Assembly: GCA_008692225.1 (NCBI GenBank)
Contig: VICG01000008.1
Span: forward strand, 507,001 to 571,000
From: Monilinia fructicola
Lineage: Eukaryota > Ascomycota > Leotiomycetes > Helotiales > Sclerotiniaceae
Length of the DNA stretch: 64,000 bases
Reading direction: 5' to 3'
Below are positions 1 through 11,180 of this stretch, piece by piece. The translations under genes were made by a program, and so were the position numbers. Every line of letters begins with the position of its first letter. Position 1 is the first letter of the stretch. The notes under the pieces were generated by a model, which did not search any database, was not told the origin of the DNA, and saw only the letters and a program-made list of their open reading frames with translations.

Positions 1-2227
1 CATTGTTCGGGAATTGGAGATTGAGGTCTCTAAGAACAAATCGGTCCTCATCCTCTGAAATCTTGGACTTCGACGGAAAGCTGACGGATACATTTTCGAA
101 GGTAATGGAATCTCCAGGAAAGGTGTTTTCTTGCTTTTCTGGAGACCGCAGAAATGAATCAATTCGATCGCAACTTACTTTTGCGTTCATCCCCATCATG
201 AACAGAAAAGGCACCATTCCCAGGACACCTTCAAGCTGCATAAATACTCCCTATTTTTAGACAAGTCAGCCATATAATCTCCAAATCCATACGCGAAAAT
301 CACAATCTCATGTGGCGGAATGAACTATATGACGTCTTATGATGCGGAAAATTCGACAATAACGAGTGCATGAGAAAATGATCAACATACCAGAGCTGTA
401 AATGCAATCGATGGAAGTAGGTCGCCATGAATATAAGAATATGTGGCCAAAGCCAAGACTGTCATGAGTACCGGAGCTACATTTGACCCAATCATCATGT
501 ACAAGTTATTAATGTACGTCTTCCAAAGTTTGCCAATTTCTTCTTCACGAGCTTCGAATATTTTCTCGCTCCATTGAGACTCATTGGCAGAAAACTTGAT
601 CTGTCGAATGCCATTAAGTGCTTCAGTTACGACGGTAGTCTTCTTATCTCGAGCCTGCATCAATTCTCTCTGAAAACCTCCATATCTCTTTGCCAGAGCT
701 TTATTTACTGGAGTCATACCAATAATTGCTACCATACCAGCGAAAGTTGACCCCCAGCCTACCAACAGCAGAAGGAAGACCACGGAAACAAGAAACTTGC
801 AAAAAAACAAAATGTAGAACTGATTGACAGCTCCAAAGTGACCGACTCGGTTTGCATCCAAGGCAAACATATTGATAATATCTTTGTCAGTTTCAAGCTT
901 CTTCATCGGGTTCGTATCCTTTGCCTTCTTGGCTGTCGATTCTTGGGCTCCGTGGCCATTCGGTATATCTGCTTTTGCAGTTTCATGGGAATTGGCATTC
1001 CCATTTGCTTTTGGGGTACCATCAGTCTTGGGAGTATCTTTTGCCTTGTCTACTGCATGGTCATTTCCTTCTGCCTTGGGAGGTTCCTTGCAGTCTTTCA
1101 TCTTCAACATCTTTTCGAATATAAGTGATGTCAGAGTTGATCTAATTGGAACTGCAAGATCAGACCACATCAGCCAATTGATTCGATTATCCATCAGAGT
1201 TTCAGTAATTGTAGCTGCGAAGAGTCCAAACACCCATATCCATGCTTGAGGATCGATTGCATCGAATCCTTGACGGGCCTCCAGGTATTGTAATAGTTTT
1301 AGCACAGCAAACTGCGGGGCAGCATCAATAACAGAAGATATCATTACCAAAGTCCATTGAGTAAGTATCTGTGTGCGATATGCCCAGAAAATCCGAAGCC
1401 ATAACGGAACTGATGACTTCAATACTATTGATTTGAAGAGTTCCCTGACATCTTTCGAGCGGACATGTCCATCCATAGCAGGAAGATCAGAAACCTCAAT
1501 CAACTTTTCCGAAGCGATATCCAAAAGCTCGTAGCTCCAATTGAAGGCATATCTATTCCATAAAGATTTTTTGAACTGCCTTTCCACCACTTTTCCGTCA
1601 GGGGTAAAAACATCAGGACGGCGCTCAACGAAATAGAATGTCAAGGCACTGAGCGCAGCAGCAGCAATTTGAAGGGCTGTTAAAATGGTTGATGCATGAC
1701 GAACAGAGGCTTGATGAGGAAGAGGGCCGGATAGGACAAAACATGCTATAATACCTATCAAAACGCATGATATAGAATTGAATACTCCCTTTTGAAATTT
1801 TAATACAGGATGAGCTTCTCTTGAAGTTTCCAATACTTGAATGAAGGTAAGAATCTGATGCTTGTGAGTATGAGACTGATTTTGTACACCAAGTCGAACT
1901 TACCCAGGATATGAACAATAACCAAAGTTGCGCCAAGCATAAATCCGAGAACCCCTTATTCTTTTCGACAGTGGCAAGAACTGCCAATCCAAACGAAATC
2001 ACAAGTCCCACCGTAAGAGAAATGAAAATGATCACAAATTGAAGTTTGGTGGAGTATTTGGCCATGGATTCTTCTGTAGCCACCCCATCTTTGTCTTCAT
2101 AGAGAACTTCATGATTGGTTGATTTAGGTTGCTTGAAGTTCTTAACAAATCGCCATGCAGTTGGCAGTGTGAACAATCCAATGAGTGTGGGAGCTGCAAA
2201 AGACAGCTCATTGATATAAGCATCCAT
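1..2227 (-). CDS. ABCC (MRP)-type ABC transporter, 5' part, truncated by window edge
   Basis: Spliced minus-strand model: exons 2227-1904, 1854-391 and 235-1, with introns of 49 and 155 nt (GTAAGT...CAG and GTATGT...CAG) that keep one frame. About 674 residues are visible. Exons 1 and 2 carry many hydrophobic segments of an N-terminal region and the first membrane domain, ending in the ABC_membrane-like stretch with FALDANRVG and GIRQIKFSANE. Exon 3 runs on through ITFENVSVSFPS into RDLNLQFPNN, the usual lead-in to Walker A, and then leaves the window, so no nucleotide-binding motifs are seen. Residues around 370-420 form a Lys/Asp/Ala-rich low-complexity linker inside a cytoplasmic loop. By family such proteins export conjugates or drugs across the plasma or vacuolar membrane; substrate cannot be inferred. 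The start is the first ATG of the exon 1 frame (MDAYINELSF); a further upstream exon is possible. Confidence 0.85.
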
Positions 2228-2305
2228 ACTGTAGGGAGTATGAACGAAGTACGTCCGTCCGGCGTCCACCTATATTTGATGATAAAATCCCGTCTGCATT
2301 TGGAT

Positions 2306-2379
2306 TTGACACTCGATTGACACTTGATTGACACTCGATTGACACTTGATTGATACTTGATTGATACTTGATTGATATT
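2306..2379. repeat. 10-bp tandem repeat upstream of the ABC transporter start
   Basis: About seven imperfect copies of a 10-bp unit of the form ACTTGATTGA lie 80-150 bp before the predicted ATG of the minus-strand ABC transporter. Copies alternate CTCGATTGAC, CTTGATTGAC and CTTGATTGAT. The position is that of a promoter or 5' leader, but no regulatory role is shown. Confidence 0.85.
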
Positions 2380-3246
2380 TCCAAGGGTGGTTGATATTTG
2401 AGATCCACGGGTCTTCGGGTAGAACTATGATTTTATATGGAGGCGGTGTAGGCAGACAGCCCAGCCGCTTTGGTGACGAATTCGGATTTTGTTGATCAAT
2501 GCAATATCGATGGTGGTGATATAATTAATGATATGATTGATGATGAGTCAGCGTTGTGATGAGATACGGTAGATGTTCATGTTACGCCAACGATAGCTTG
2601 GTTGTATTTGAAGAATATACTCAGTGATGTAGAACTACTAGGTAATCTTGTAATCAATCCTTTTATCCTGTACGGAGTAATTATAAGGAGGAAGCTCCCA
2701 TTCATTTCCTCTACTGCATTGCTCCTCCCTGGCTTCCGAGATCGATGCATGGATACTACGGAGGACGGAGCACTCAGTACAGACTCCAGAGTACTCGAGT
2801 AGATTGCTTACAATTATCTCCATGGATCTATCTGTACGCTCCACAAACCACGACAACAAGCCAATCAGGATACAGATCTGTGTGGTGAGCTTACACAATT
2901 ACAGTCAGCAATGAGATACCTAGGTATGGGCAATAATCATAGTGCTGTAGTCATGATCCATGGGCCATGAGCCATGAGAGAAACATTCGTTGACCAAGCA
3001 TTAGTAATCCTTTCGTCATTCAGTACTGTCTGCATCTTGGGGATAGGAAGGTAACGACTCGAGTGAATAAACATTCATGTACACGGGTACTCCCTTTCAA
3101 GATGTTATGATGTGCGAAAGGAACCTCCAGGGCTTGGAAAGGTAATCCACGCAACAAACCTCCTATCCTCTTTGTGATTGCAGTTGAGATGAAATAAATC
3201 CGTGGAACATCCCCATTCTTATTCTATTGACAAGCAGTACTTTAAA
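2380..3246. other. intergenic spacer between divergent genes
   Basis: Shared upstream region of the minus-strand ABC transporter and the plus-strand reductase. Short frames are present but none has coding character. Nothing else recognised. Confidence 0.6.
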
Positions 3247-4341
3247 ATGTTTGCAACTGCAAGAAGACAATCTGTGCCAAAGGATGGCAGTTGGCATGGC
3301 CGAATTGAAGTAGGAGGGCAATTTCCTCCGGAAAATGATCGATACCACTTATACATTGGTAAATCATCTCTCAAATTCTATTTGCGAATCCATCTTCTGA
3401 CGAGTCGCTCAAATAGGACTGTTCTGCCCATTCGCCCACCGAGTGAACCTAATTCGACATCTCAAAGGTCTCACCTCTATTCTCCCCATCTCCGTCGTCA
3501 AACCCTATCCAAAAGGCGACAGTAAAGGTTGGCCTGGTTGGAAATTCGCAACGGAAACCGATCCATACCCCGGTGCAACCGAAGACCACCTCTTTCACTC
3601 CGAATACCTTCACGATATATACTTCCGCTCTCAAAAAGAATACAAAGGGAGATATTCGGTGCCCGTTTTGTGGGACAAGAAAACCAATCAGATTGTTTGC
3701 AATGAAAGCCTGGAGATCCTGCGGAATTTGAATACCGGATTCAATAGTATATTGGATGATCAATATAAGCAGTTGGATTTTTATCCTGAAAATCTGATTA
3801 AAGAAATTGATGAAATAGGAGAGTGGATGCAAAGCGATATCAATTACGGAGTCTACAAAGCTGGATTTGCTTCGGATCAAGAAGCATACGACCGGAATGT
3901 CGTGCCGCTGTTCAAGGCTCTCAATCGAATTGAAGAGATTATCAAGAAGAACGGAGGCCCATATGTCTTGGGATCAGAACTGACAGAATTGGATTTGAGG
4001 CTGTACCCAACAATCTGTCGTTTTGACGCTGTGTATGTGCAACACTTCAAATGTAACCTTGGAACAATTCGTCACAACTATCCGGTTTTAAATGCTTGGC
4101 TGAAACATTTGTATTGGGAAGTGGAGGGTTTTAAGGAAACTACTGATTTTAAACATATCAAGGAGAATGTACGTTGTTTTTATCACCACAATTGTTGCAA
4201 GCTAACGATGGTCAGTACACAAAAAGTCATTTGGATATCAATCCCAAGGCTATTACTCCAATGGGGCCGATCCCTAATATTGAAAGTGGAGTCGAAAAGG
4301 ACTGGAGCAACCTAGTAGCAGGTAAGGTCGAGTTGGATTGA
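3247..4341 (+). CDS. glutathionyl-hydroquinone reductase (Xi-class GST, ECM4-like)
   Basis: Exons 3247-3358, 3417-4168 and 4216-4341 (introns 58 and 47 nt) give 329 residues, normal for the family. Exon 1 ends in GGQFPPENDRYHLYIG, the stretch just before the thioredoxin-fold active site. Exon 2 opens with LFCPFAHR, which holds the catalytic cysteine in a CPF rather than the common CPW context. Later marks are VPVLWDKKT, NESLEILR, LDFYPENL, INYGVYKAGFA and the C-terminal RFDAVYVQHFKCNLG with HIKENV. These enzymes use glutathione to reduce glutathionyl-hydroquinones, releasing hydroquinone and GSSG, and are usually cytosolic. The last intron is needed to reach the family-typical YTKSHLDINP tail; reading through it gives an unrelated C-terminus. 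Start chosen at the ATG followed by FATARRQS; a few residues upstream cannot be excluded. Confidence 0.93.
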
Positions 4342-5011
4342 AGGATGAGTCGATTTGTTTCATATCTTTGGTCATGTAGGTCCTCAAAAAACCCTTAGCC
4401 TCTGCAAACCATATTCATGGATCCGTCATAGTTTCTAGTTTAAAGTATGATATATCAGTTGGTGATGGAAAGTCCACTGGCCTTCTTAGCATCGTAAATA
4501 TGATTGTTCTACATTCCATCAAGTTGCTTTCGCTCTCAGCATCCCTCGCCCAAACTCTTAATTAGAACATATGATGGCAGTGAGGGGTCGTCGCACATTG
4601 ATCGTAATAAGTGTACATCAGCGGGGGCCTAGATATCAATTTTTTCCTGGTATCGAGACGAGTAGCAAGACTCCAGAGCTTTGATATAAGAAAGGATGCT
4701 CTTCCGGTTATCACATCGTGTCTCCCTAGAGGGACTGACCAGATCAGCACATACATGGAGCGAACCCTTTTCCCCGTCATTATATTCCCCAGCAACTACA
4801 CCTTAACCTGATGGAACAAACGAAGGCTATCAGTTTTAAGAAAGGGTAGCATTTTCTCCGGGAACTCGGGATCTCTTGGTAATCTACCGTCAACGTGAAG
4901 AGAAGTAGTCTAGATACCCACATGGAAACCAACCTATGGTCTTTGCACCCCATGCAAGATTTGTCTTTATAATCCCATGTACACCGCTGTCATCCATCAA
5001 CAACAGTAATA
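4342..5011. other. intergenic spacer
   Basis: 3' flank of the reductase gene and 5' flank of tRNA-Leu. I see no coding frame or RNA gene. Confidence 0.6.
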
Positions 5012-5127
5012 GGTGAGATGGCCGAGTTGGTCTAAGGCGCCAGGTTAAGGTATCAAACTCTTAACAAAGGATTGTTTCTAATCTCCTGGTCTAGTAATAG
5101 GCGTGGGTTCGAATCCCACTCTCATCA
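5012..5127 (+). tRNA. tRNA-Leu(AAG) with 33-nt intron
   Basis: Acceptor arms GGTGAGA and TCTCATC pair over seven positions, with A as discriminator. The A box (TGGCCGAGTTGG) and B box (GGTTCGAATCC) are present. The anticodon stem is CCAGG/CCTGG, the loop reads TTAAGG then T, giving anticodon AAG, and the intron 5051-5083 follows position 37. An intron segment CTCTTAAC can pair with the anticodon region, as usual in eukaryotic pre-tRNAs. A long variable arm agrees with a class II leucine tRNA. Confidence 0.95.
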
Positions 5128-7016
5128 ATATTCTTTTGCACTTTCTTTTTCTATAAGTTTATTTTGGGGGGGGATTTTGTACGAATTTTTCGTTGGTTTT
5201 GAGGTTAAAGACTGGAAAATTTTATACCCTGGTACTTTTCTCATTTTTCCGGATCCGTGGTAGTGGGGCTAGTGGGTTCCTCTTGGCGTCAAAGGGGAGC
5301 GATAGGTGGAGTGGATGAAGGGAAGACGTGAACTCTATTTTATATAAGTGTATCATCATCTCTTCAATTCATCGTCGTTTTATATAAGTTCGTCGCAGCT
5401 CGGCCATGACTCTTTTCGTGTTTGATTTATACATATAATTCCAGATATTGGCTCGACCTAACCCCTCGCATCTCTACGGGGCTCATGAGGAAATGTTGAC
5501 AATGGGCGACAAACTCCGTAAGGCGAGAGTTCGTGGGTTGGATATGTGTGATTCTTGAACAATATTCTAGAGCAGCATTAGATTTCACACGCCATTGAGT
5601 GAAACAGCTCTATGATTAAATTTCGTTCGACCCATGGTTCAAGGATAACCAAATATCAGCGAATGTCATCAAGACCTCTGCTATCAACATGGAAGTTCTC
5701 AGCTAGTCATTTTTATTTTCTTGACCTAATTCTGTTGCAAAAATTTTGCGTAGGAGTTTATCGTTTGGGGTCTTTTTCGTTCCATACTTGGTTTTTGTCG
5801 GTGTGCAGCGTGTACGTCTCCTGCACAGCAGCAAACGAGTATGTGCAGAGGAGATATTTCCGAGGACTCCCGTTGATCCGGGCAAAGGAAATCAAGTAGT
5901 GGAAAGAATCAGCAAGGCTGAAAACCAAGGAGAAGTGTCGGTCTTGATGTTGTGCATTCAATTCAAGCGGGGGGCTTTTTGCTGAACGGCATGTCATTGG
6001 GGGCCTCATTTGTGACCAATATTCGGTAAGTATTTACAGTCATCTAATTTACTAAATTAAAGTTTGGAGGTTTTTTATTCTGGGACGGATATATATATTT
6101 GGTGATTGCTCTTCTGAGCTTCGAGGTTTTGAGATTACCTACTTATTGCGTAATTGTTTGACGGCGGAAATGGATGTTGGTTATTCTTAGGAAGATGGTT
6201 TTCGTCTTACCCAGTGTGTCGAGGCCCCTGAACAGTTTTCAAGTGGTTAAGTATTGATTTCCAATAATTAACAATGCAATCCCTACTTGTCCATACTTTT
6301 TGTATGAGCCTTAAGAAATTTATTTTGGGACTCGTGTATTCTTCTATATTGATGGTGGGTGTCTGGTCAATATCTGGTTTTGAAAAATTGGGGAGTTTTA
6401 CCTTACTCCTCAGTATCGTGCAGAAATAATGGATAGAAGTAAACTATGTCTATTGATGAGTATACAATGGTAAGGCAAAGGCTGCTGATAAATTTGGTAT
6501 GTGCATATCGTAGCGTGGCGGGTGGTGACTAGCTCTTCATTTTTGGTTATTGGTCCTAATATAACGGCGCATCACACTTCCACTATTTTGACTGTAGAAA
6601 TGATTTTCTCGAAGTTTCTTCTATTTTTTCTCTGACGGTTATGATTGTGCATACTAAAGTACCACACGAAACTAAAGTCCTAGATCTTAGGGGGTGATCG
6701 TATGACTATGCTATACGGCTGATGAGGAGATCCGATTTAGAGTGCGAGATGGATGTTCCAGGAACTGCATCACTTGTCATTGAATACGGCTTCACTTAAT
6801 GAGCTAATATTTACCGTAATAGCTTCAAACTGTGTATAAGAACTTCTTGCAAGCAACTCTATTCTACTTTTTTCATCTATCCTACAATCATCCCCTCTAC
6901 AATCACAAAATACAACATTGAACATTAAACAAACTCAGAAAATATCAACCACCCACCAAGACTTAAGATATCCCTGTATCGAAAGCTCCACTATCAAAAC
7001 AAATAAATCCTTCAGA
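5128..7016. other. gene-poor spacer left of the tandem family
   Basis: A T-run follows the tRNA at 5145-5170 and can act as Pol III terminator. The frames around 5612-6009 overlap on both strands and lack an initiator context, splice logic or recognisable motif, so I do not call them. The rest is AT-rich with no feature seen. Confidence 0.5.
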
Positions 7017-7772
7017 ATGGAGATCACAAACCCAAACAGAGTCACCCCCACACCTCTCGATAAGATTGACCGACACCCCAATCTATCATACTGGGGCGGC
7101 GTCCTCGTAATCTCCATCGACTACCAAACCCAGATTCTAACCCCCGCGCAAAACGCAGCTACAATGAGCACCCTTTCCCGCATCCTCCCAGACTACTCCT
7201 TCTGGGCCCAGATCACCGCAATAGAAATTCATACCCCCAATATGCACCCAAGTGTCGAACCCGAAGCCGAATACCAGTCCCACATCGAGACCATGAAGCT
7301 CATCATCTCCGAGCTTAATCGCTTCCCGGATTTGCTGGAGGTCCGCATGTGCATTCATATGGAACATTGGCATGTTTTGCGGCTCAAGTTGGGCGCCGGA
7401 CTCTTTGGCTTGAATCGAGCGTCCTGGTCTTTGTTTTTCAAGATTGAGGGATCTGGTATTAAGCAGGTGGATTCGAGATGTCTTGGCATGTTGAGGCTGG
7501 AGGGAGATTGGCGTAGGGAGTTCCGGGGACCGATGGTTGACCCTGAAGAGCAGGTTGAGTTGAGGGAGGAGGTTCAGGAGAGTGTTGAGACTGAGATTGA
7601 AGATGGTCAGCAGAATGAGGATGGTCAACAGAGCGAGGAAAGTGAGGAGGCGAGGATGAGAGAGGCTGTTGAACTACTCGAGAGTATTCAACCTTATTCG
7701 GATGATGAACCTCGTTCGCGGAGGAGTCGCTGGATCCCAACTTGTGGACTGTTTTGTTTCAGGAGGCGTTGA
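7017..7772 (+). CDS. tandem family member A, unknown function, acidic C-terminus
   Basis: Single-exon frame of 251 residues from the ATG at 7017 (MEITNPNRVT); the frame extends further upstream but without another ATG. The core, about residues 25-150, matches the neighbouring paralogues: a HPxxxxxGxxLxISID strand, a segment around LSRILPDYSFWAQITAIEIH, the block LIISELNRFPDLLEVRMCIHMEH, and the signature LRLKLGAGLFGLNRASWSLFFKIEG, which corresponds to QMKLAAGIMGLSFKEWTL in member F. Only this copy carries a long Glu/Gln-rich tail (residues about 180-235) closed by a Cys/Arg end (CGLFCFRRR). No known domain is recognised; no signal peptide or membrane segment is seen. It is the first of at least six plus-strand copies, each separated by 1-4 kb. 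Confidence 0.7.
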   Translation: MEITNPNRVTPTPLDKIDRHPNLSYWGGVLVISIDYQTQILTPAQNAATMSTLSRILPDYSFWAQITAIEIHTPNMHPSVEPEAEYQSHIETMKLIISELNRFPDLLEVRMCIHMEHWHVLRLKLGAGLFGLNRASWSLFFKIEGSGIKQVDSRCLGMLRLEGDWRREFRGPMVDPEEQVELREEVQESVETEIEDGQQNEDGQQSEESEEARMREAVELLESIQPYSDDEPRSRRSRWIPTCGLFCFRRR

Positions 7773-9206
7773 TGGACTAGGCGATATCAGGTGGTCGTTC
7801 TTCAAGTGCTAGTTCATTATCACTCATCGGTAAATGCTGATTCGGCTCGTTCTAGCTAGAGGTAGTGTCTATAGCTGAGCAATGGCAGTCTCCAGAGATT
7901 TACATTTTGAGCTAGTTGTTTCATAGGGTTTCATGGATTATCATTTGGCTTTTAGAACCTATTTATGATAAGCATCAGGAAACAAATACACCTTTCACTA
8001 TGATACACATCCGTTTGTGATTTTTGCCTTGAGATTTTATGCTATGTATTTATTAGTATTTAGGTCATTTTTAAGCATATTGGAGTTCCATACATCTCGC
8101 ACCAATATTCTAGACAATATTTTAGAGGCAGCGTATGAGGGAAACAAGAAATTAGTTCATGTATCTTGATTTTTGAGTCTAGCTTGCATTAACATTCGAA
8201 GTAATGCGTCGTTGAAATGCCTTCTACTTTCTTTACTGAACGTAAGCGCTAAATTAATTGACTAGTATGAAGTCATAGCCGTATTCACTTTAATTATAGA
8301 GCTAGAGCTTCATTATCAATATCTAGCTACATGAATAGCCAATAGTTTCAGCTCGGTTATAATTCATTGCATATTTCTGCAGCAGATGGGTCTAGTGCCA
8401 GAAATATAGCCGTAGAAGGTATCCTCTCGTTGGTGTTTACAAAAGATTACTTATTTGGTCCTCATTCCTCATCTCCGGCTTCTATCTCCTTTACACATAA
8501 CTTCATTCCTTTAATTCCAGTCAATCGAACTTCAACCACTGCCACCAAAATTGAGAGCGATTCTGGACACAAAGAAAAATTACAATGCTATTCATTTTAT
8601 CACACATTTCAACAGATCAACATCTATCAACGCATTCTATCTTCAACTCCGCTAAGAAATTTCCCAAGATCGTTCCGCAATTTATAAAAACTCTTCCCCG
8701 ATGCCTCGATTCGTCAAACTTCCCTTGAACTGATCCACCCACACCAAGCTCGACATAAAATCCTTGGAACAAAGTGCTCACAGAAAAGAGGAAGCACCAG
8801 AGGGCTGCGACTTCGATCTCTGTAATCGCGAGGAGAACTCCCATAAAGGATGGCGATGTCTTGCTACCCCCCGCAACGCAGATCTCATCATTCCAAACTT
8901 TTCTTCCCCATTCGCTCTATTCCCCGAACTAACCTTGAAGAAACAATGGGATTCAAATGCCAATAAGCTCTTGAGCCTCTCCATTGAGTTTTGCTGGAGA
9001 TCAGCCCCCTGACATGCCCATCATTCTTCGTCAACTTCCACAGTACTCAGCGTGGACTGGTATATTTGAACTTATTATTCATTCGAACATCTCCCGCAAA
9101 GATGCCCCGGAGCTCTAAATAAAGCATGGCTAGGAGATCAAAGCCTTGGTCTGACAAATCAACTTATCTCTTCGTCAGGCCCATAAAATCCGCTGAAAAG
9201 TAATTA
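7773..9206. other. AT-rich spacer inside the tandem family region
   Basis: No convincing gene. Short overlapping frames at 8367-9012 on both strands share no residues with the family and have no usable start, so they are left uncalled. The stretch may hold decayed sequence of member B's missing 5' part, but I could not align it by eye. Confidence 0.5.
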
Positions 9207-9518
9207 TTGGCCATTTCAAAACTTTCAAAGTTGAAAATAGCCGCTGCTTTGGTCGACCTCAGACATGAGGACTGGACTTTGGCTTATGTTGATGGAAGCG
9301 ATAAGAGATTGATTAATGACATCCACAAAAGGAGTTTTGTCTTGAAGAAACTTGAGGGTGTATCTGCTGGAAATATTTCGCAGAAAATCCGGATATCTAT
9401 AAGGACGTTTGAATCCCTGCTTGTTTATGGGGAGAGCAAAGTGAAGAATGATTACCCGGCCGGGAGAGGGCGAATGGGGGTGGGAGAAGGAGGACGTGAT
9501 ATGTTATTGATAGACTGA
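9207..9518 (+). pseudogene. tandem family member B, 3' fragment
   Basis: The frame carries LKIAAALVDLRHEDWTLAYVDG, which lines up with the family signature QMKLAAGIMGLSFKEWTLMYEV, so this is the C-terminal third of a paralogue. No ATG opens the frame; it enters from an upstream stop, and the conserved N-terminal blocks (HPA..IF, the central helix) are not found in the preceding few hundred bases. Downstream residues (KRSFVLKKLEGV) resemble the DLRLRGV region of member F, followed by a non-conserved tail. Most likely a truncated or degraded copy rather than a working gene. Confidence 0.55.
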
Positions 9519-10670
9519 GAATTCCGACACCTTGTTTGGGATTTTATATACTCTGGTGCAATCATGAGACTCACATAGTAATTAATAGTTAAATGTTAGG
9601 TGTTCAATTAGGCACAGCATCAAGGAAAAGGGGAAAATATAAGGTGTTTTATGATAATGGAATTTAATTTGCACGTTAATGTGCTACTAGCTATCATAAT
9701 CATGATTACGACCTTTTCACTGATTTTTAGTACAGATAACAATGTCTAATTCAATACTTATCCTATTTCTCTATCATATATATCAAAATGAGATTTTTTC
9801 CAGAGGCTTCAAAGTATCTATTCGCCTAAGACCTGGTGTGCCTAGGCACTAAGTAGATTCAACAGAAAAGATGATTTGAAGATCTAGATTCAAATGAATG
9901 TTCAAAATTGCTTTGACTAAAATCCTCCAAATTTAATACATTATCGTTCAACCCGTTTCCATTTCTGAATTCTTAGCTTAACGGTCGTTCTGGGAGATTA
10001 CTGAATTTCCATCTCCATAAACTCTTCCTGCATATTCACAGTGTAGTTTCTAACTAACTTTGTTTGACGACTAATTCAAATTACTTCTTCTACTTTCTTC
10101 CTTGGGTTTACTCATTGATAACATAAGACTTGTTCTTGTTAGCAGGTCTAATTTTGTAGACACATAAATCGGGCTGGGTTTTGTGGTATTAGATGTTTTT
10201 GATTGTCCAAAGTAACCTTTCTCTTGACTAAGAGATCAGGGAATATTTAAACTCATGTCAATGTCAGTCTAGATGCGTCTCGAATGTATTATATGTTGTG
10301 GAAATTTCTCTTCAGATTATAAAAGCTCTTCTGGAATGATCCTCTTCTCCAGGATATTTACCTAAACTCTAGTTAGTTTTCAAAATCATTTTTCGTTCAC
10401 ATGAGGAATTCTTCATAGTCACATTGGGGTCGGGATATATTTTCTTTAATGGCGTTTATTGTATTTGTCAATCTGGTTCTGCGTGGCAGTCAGATTCACT
10501 GCGTTCTGAGAGGTTCCGTTGATCCTATCACTGTCAGCTCTCTTCAACAAACTTACCTTTTCTTCTAGCTACCATGATCACCAGGTGCAAAGTCACCTGA
10601 TTTAATAGAAATTCCTGCCTGATCGGGTAAGTCTTCCTCAGACGCATCGGGGGTGACCAGAGCTGGAGCC
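9519..10670. other. AT-rich spacer
   Basis: AT-rich, no frame longer than a few dozen codons that makes sense. From 10565 on, another minus-strand frame overlaps the end of the 10671-11180 gene; see that entry. Confidence 0.5.
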
Positions 10671-11180
10671 TTAGTGCTTCGTTGCACCCTTGTCTTTTTT
10701 ATTGGCATGTTTTCCTCCATGGCTCGGACCGGTACCGTGAGCTGGCTCTGTGGACTGACCTGGGCCGTCCTCGAGGGGAGCGATTTCTTGTTGAGATTGT
10801 ATCTCTTCAGCGAGAATGCTAGAATCTCTTCGGGGTAAATGGATGCCAAACACCTCGTCTCTCTCCGGCTGCTCGTCTACCCACCCCCTGTACTCGTCTG
10901 ACAGGAATTGCTCGGGGTGTGCGCATGGAGGACACATCTCAACAGATCTGAGTATTGGAAGACGAGCCATCCCGAAACTGAGAACTCGCTTCAATCCTGA
11001 CTTGATCCTCTCTGGTCGAGGTGGTTGAATTGTTCGAGTTCTAGATGCTAGTGATTGGCCTGCCATTCCAAAACTTAAAGTCCTTGTCAAGGATCTCTTG
11101 AGCTTTTCTGGTCCGGACTCCGTGCTGTCTGGCTGTCGTCTTGTATGCCCGCAGGAATATGCGATATATCTTGAAGGCAT
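10671..11180 (-). CDS. small unrecognised protein with CGH motif and repeated LSFGMA segment
   Basis: A 169-residue single-exon frame starting MPSRYIAYSCGHT. It contains two copies of a short motif, LTRTLSFGMAGQ (about residues 33-44) and LKRVLSFGMARL (about 63-74), each after a Lys/Arg-rich lead, so an internal duplication is visible. Cysteines occur as SCGH at residues 9-12 and CPPCAHPEQF near 83-92, which might bind a metal. The C-terminal half is polar, rich in Glu, Gln, Pro and Lys. A second minus-strand frame (10565-10849) also looks protein-like at its end (TPDASEEDLPDQAG), so a 3' intron or frameshift joining the two is possible. It lies in opposite orientation inside the tandem family region and shares no residues with it. 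Function unknown. Confidence 0.6.
   Translation of the reverse strand: MPSRYIAYSCGHTRRQPDSTESGPEKLKRSLTRTLSFGMAGQSLASRTRTIQPPRPERIKSGLKRVLSFGMARLPILRSVEMCPPCAHPEQFLSDEYRGWVDEQPERDEVFGIHLPRRDSSILAEEIQSQQEIAPLEDGPGQSTEPAHGTGPSHGGKHANKKDKGATKH

Noticed and set aside
838..1249. Several plus-strand frames of 67-125 codons
   Set aside because: They lie antisense to the well-supported ABC transporter exon and have no splice or motif support.
5612..6009. Overlapping small frames on both strands
   Set aside because: No ATG context, no conserved residues, contradictory strands; no gene model holds.
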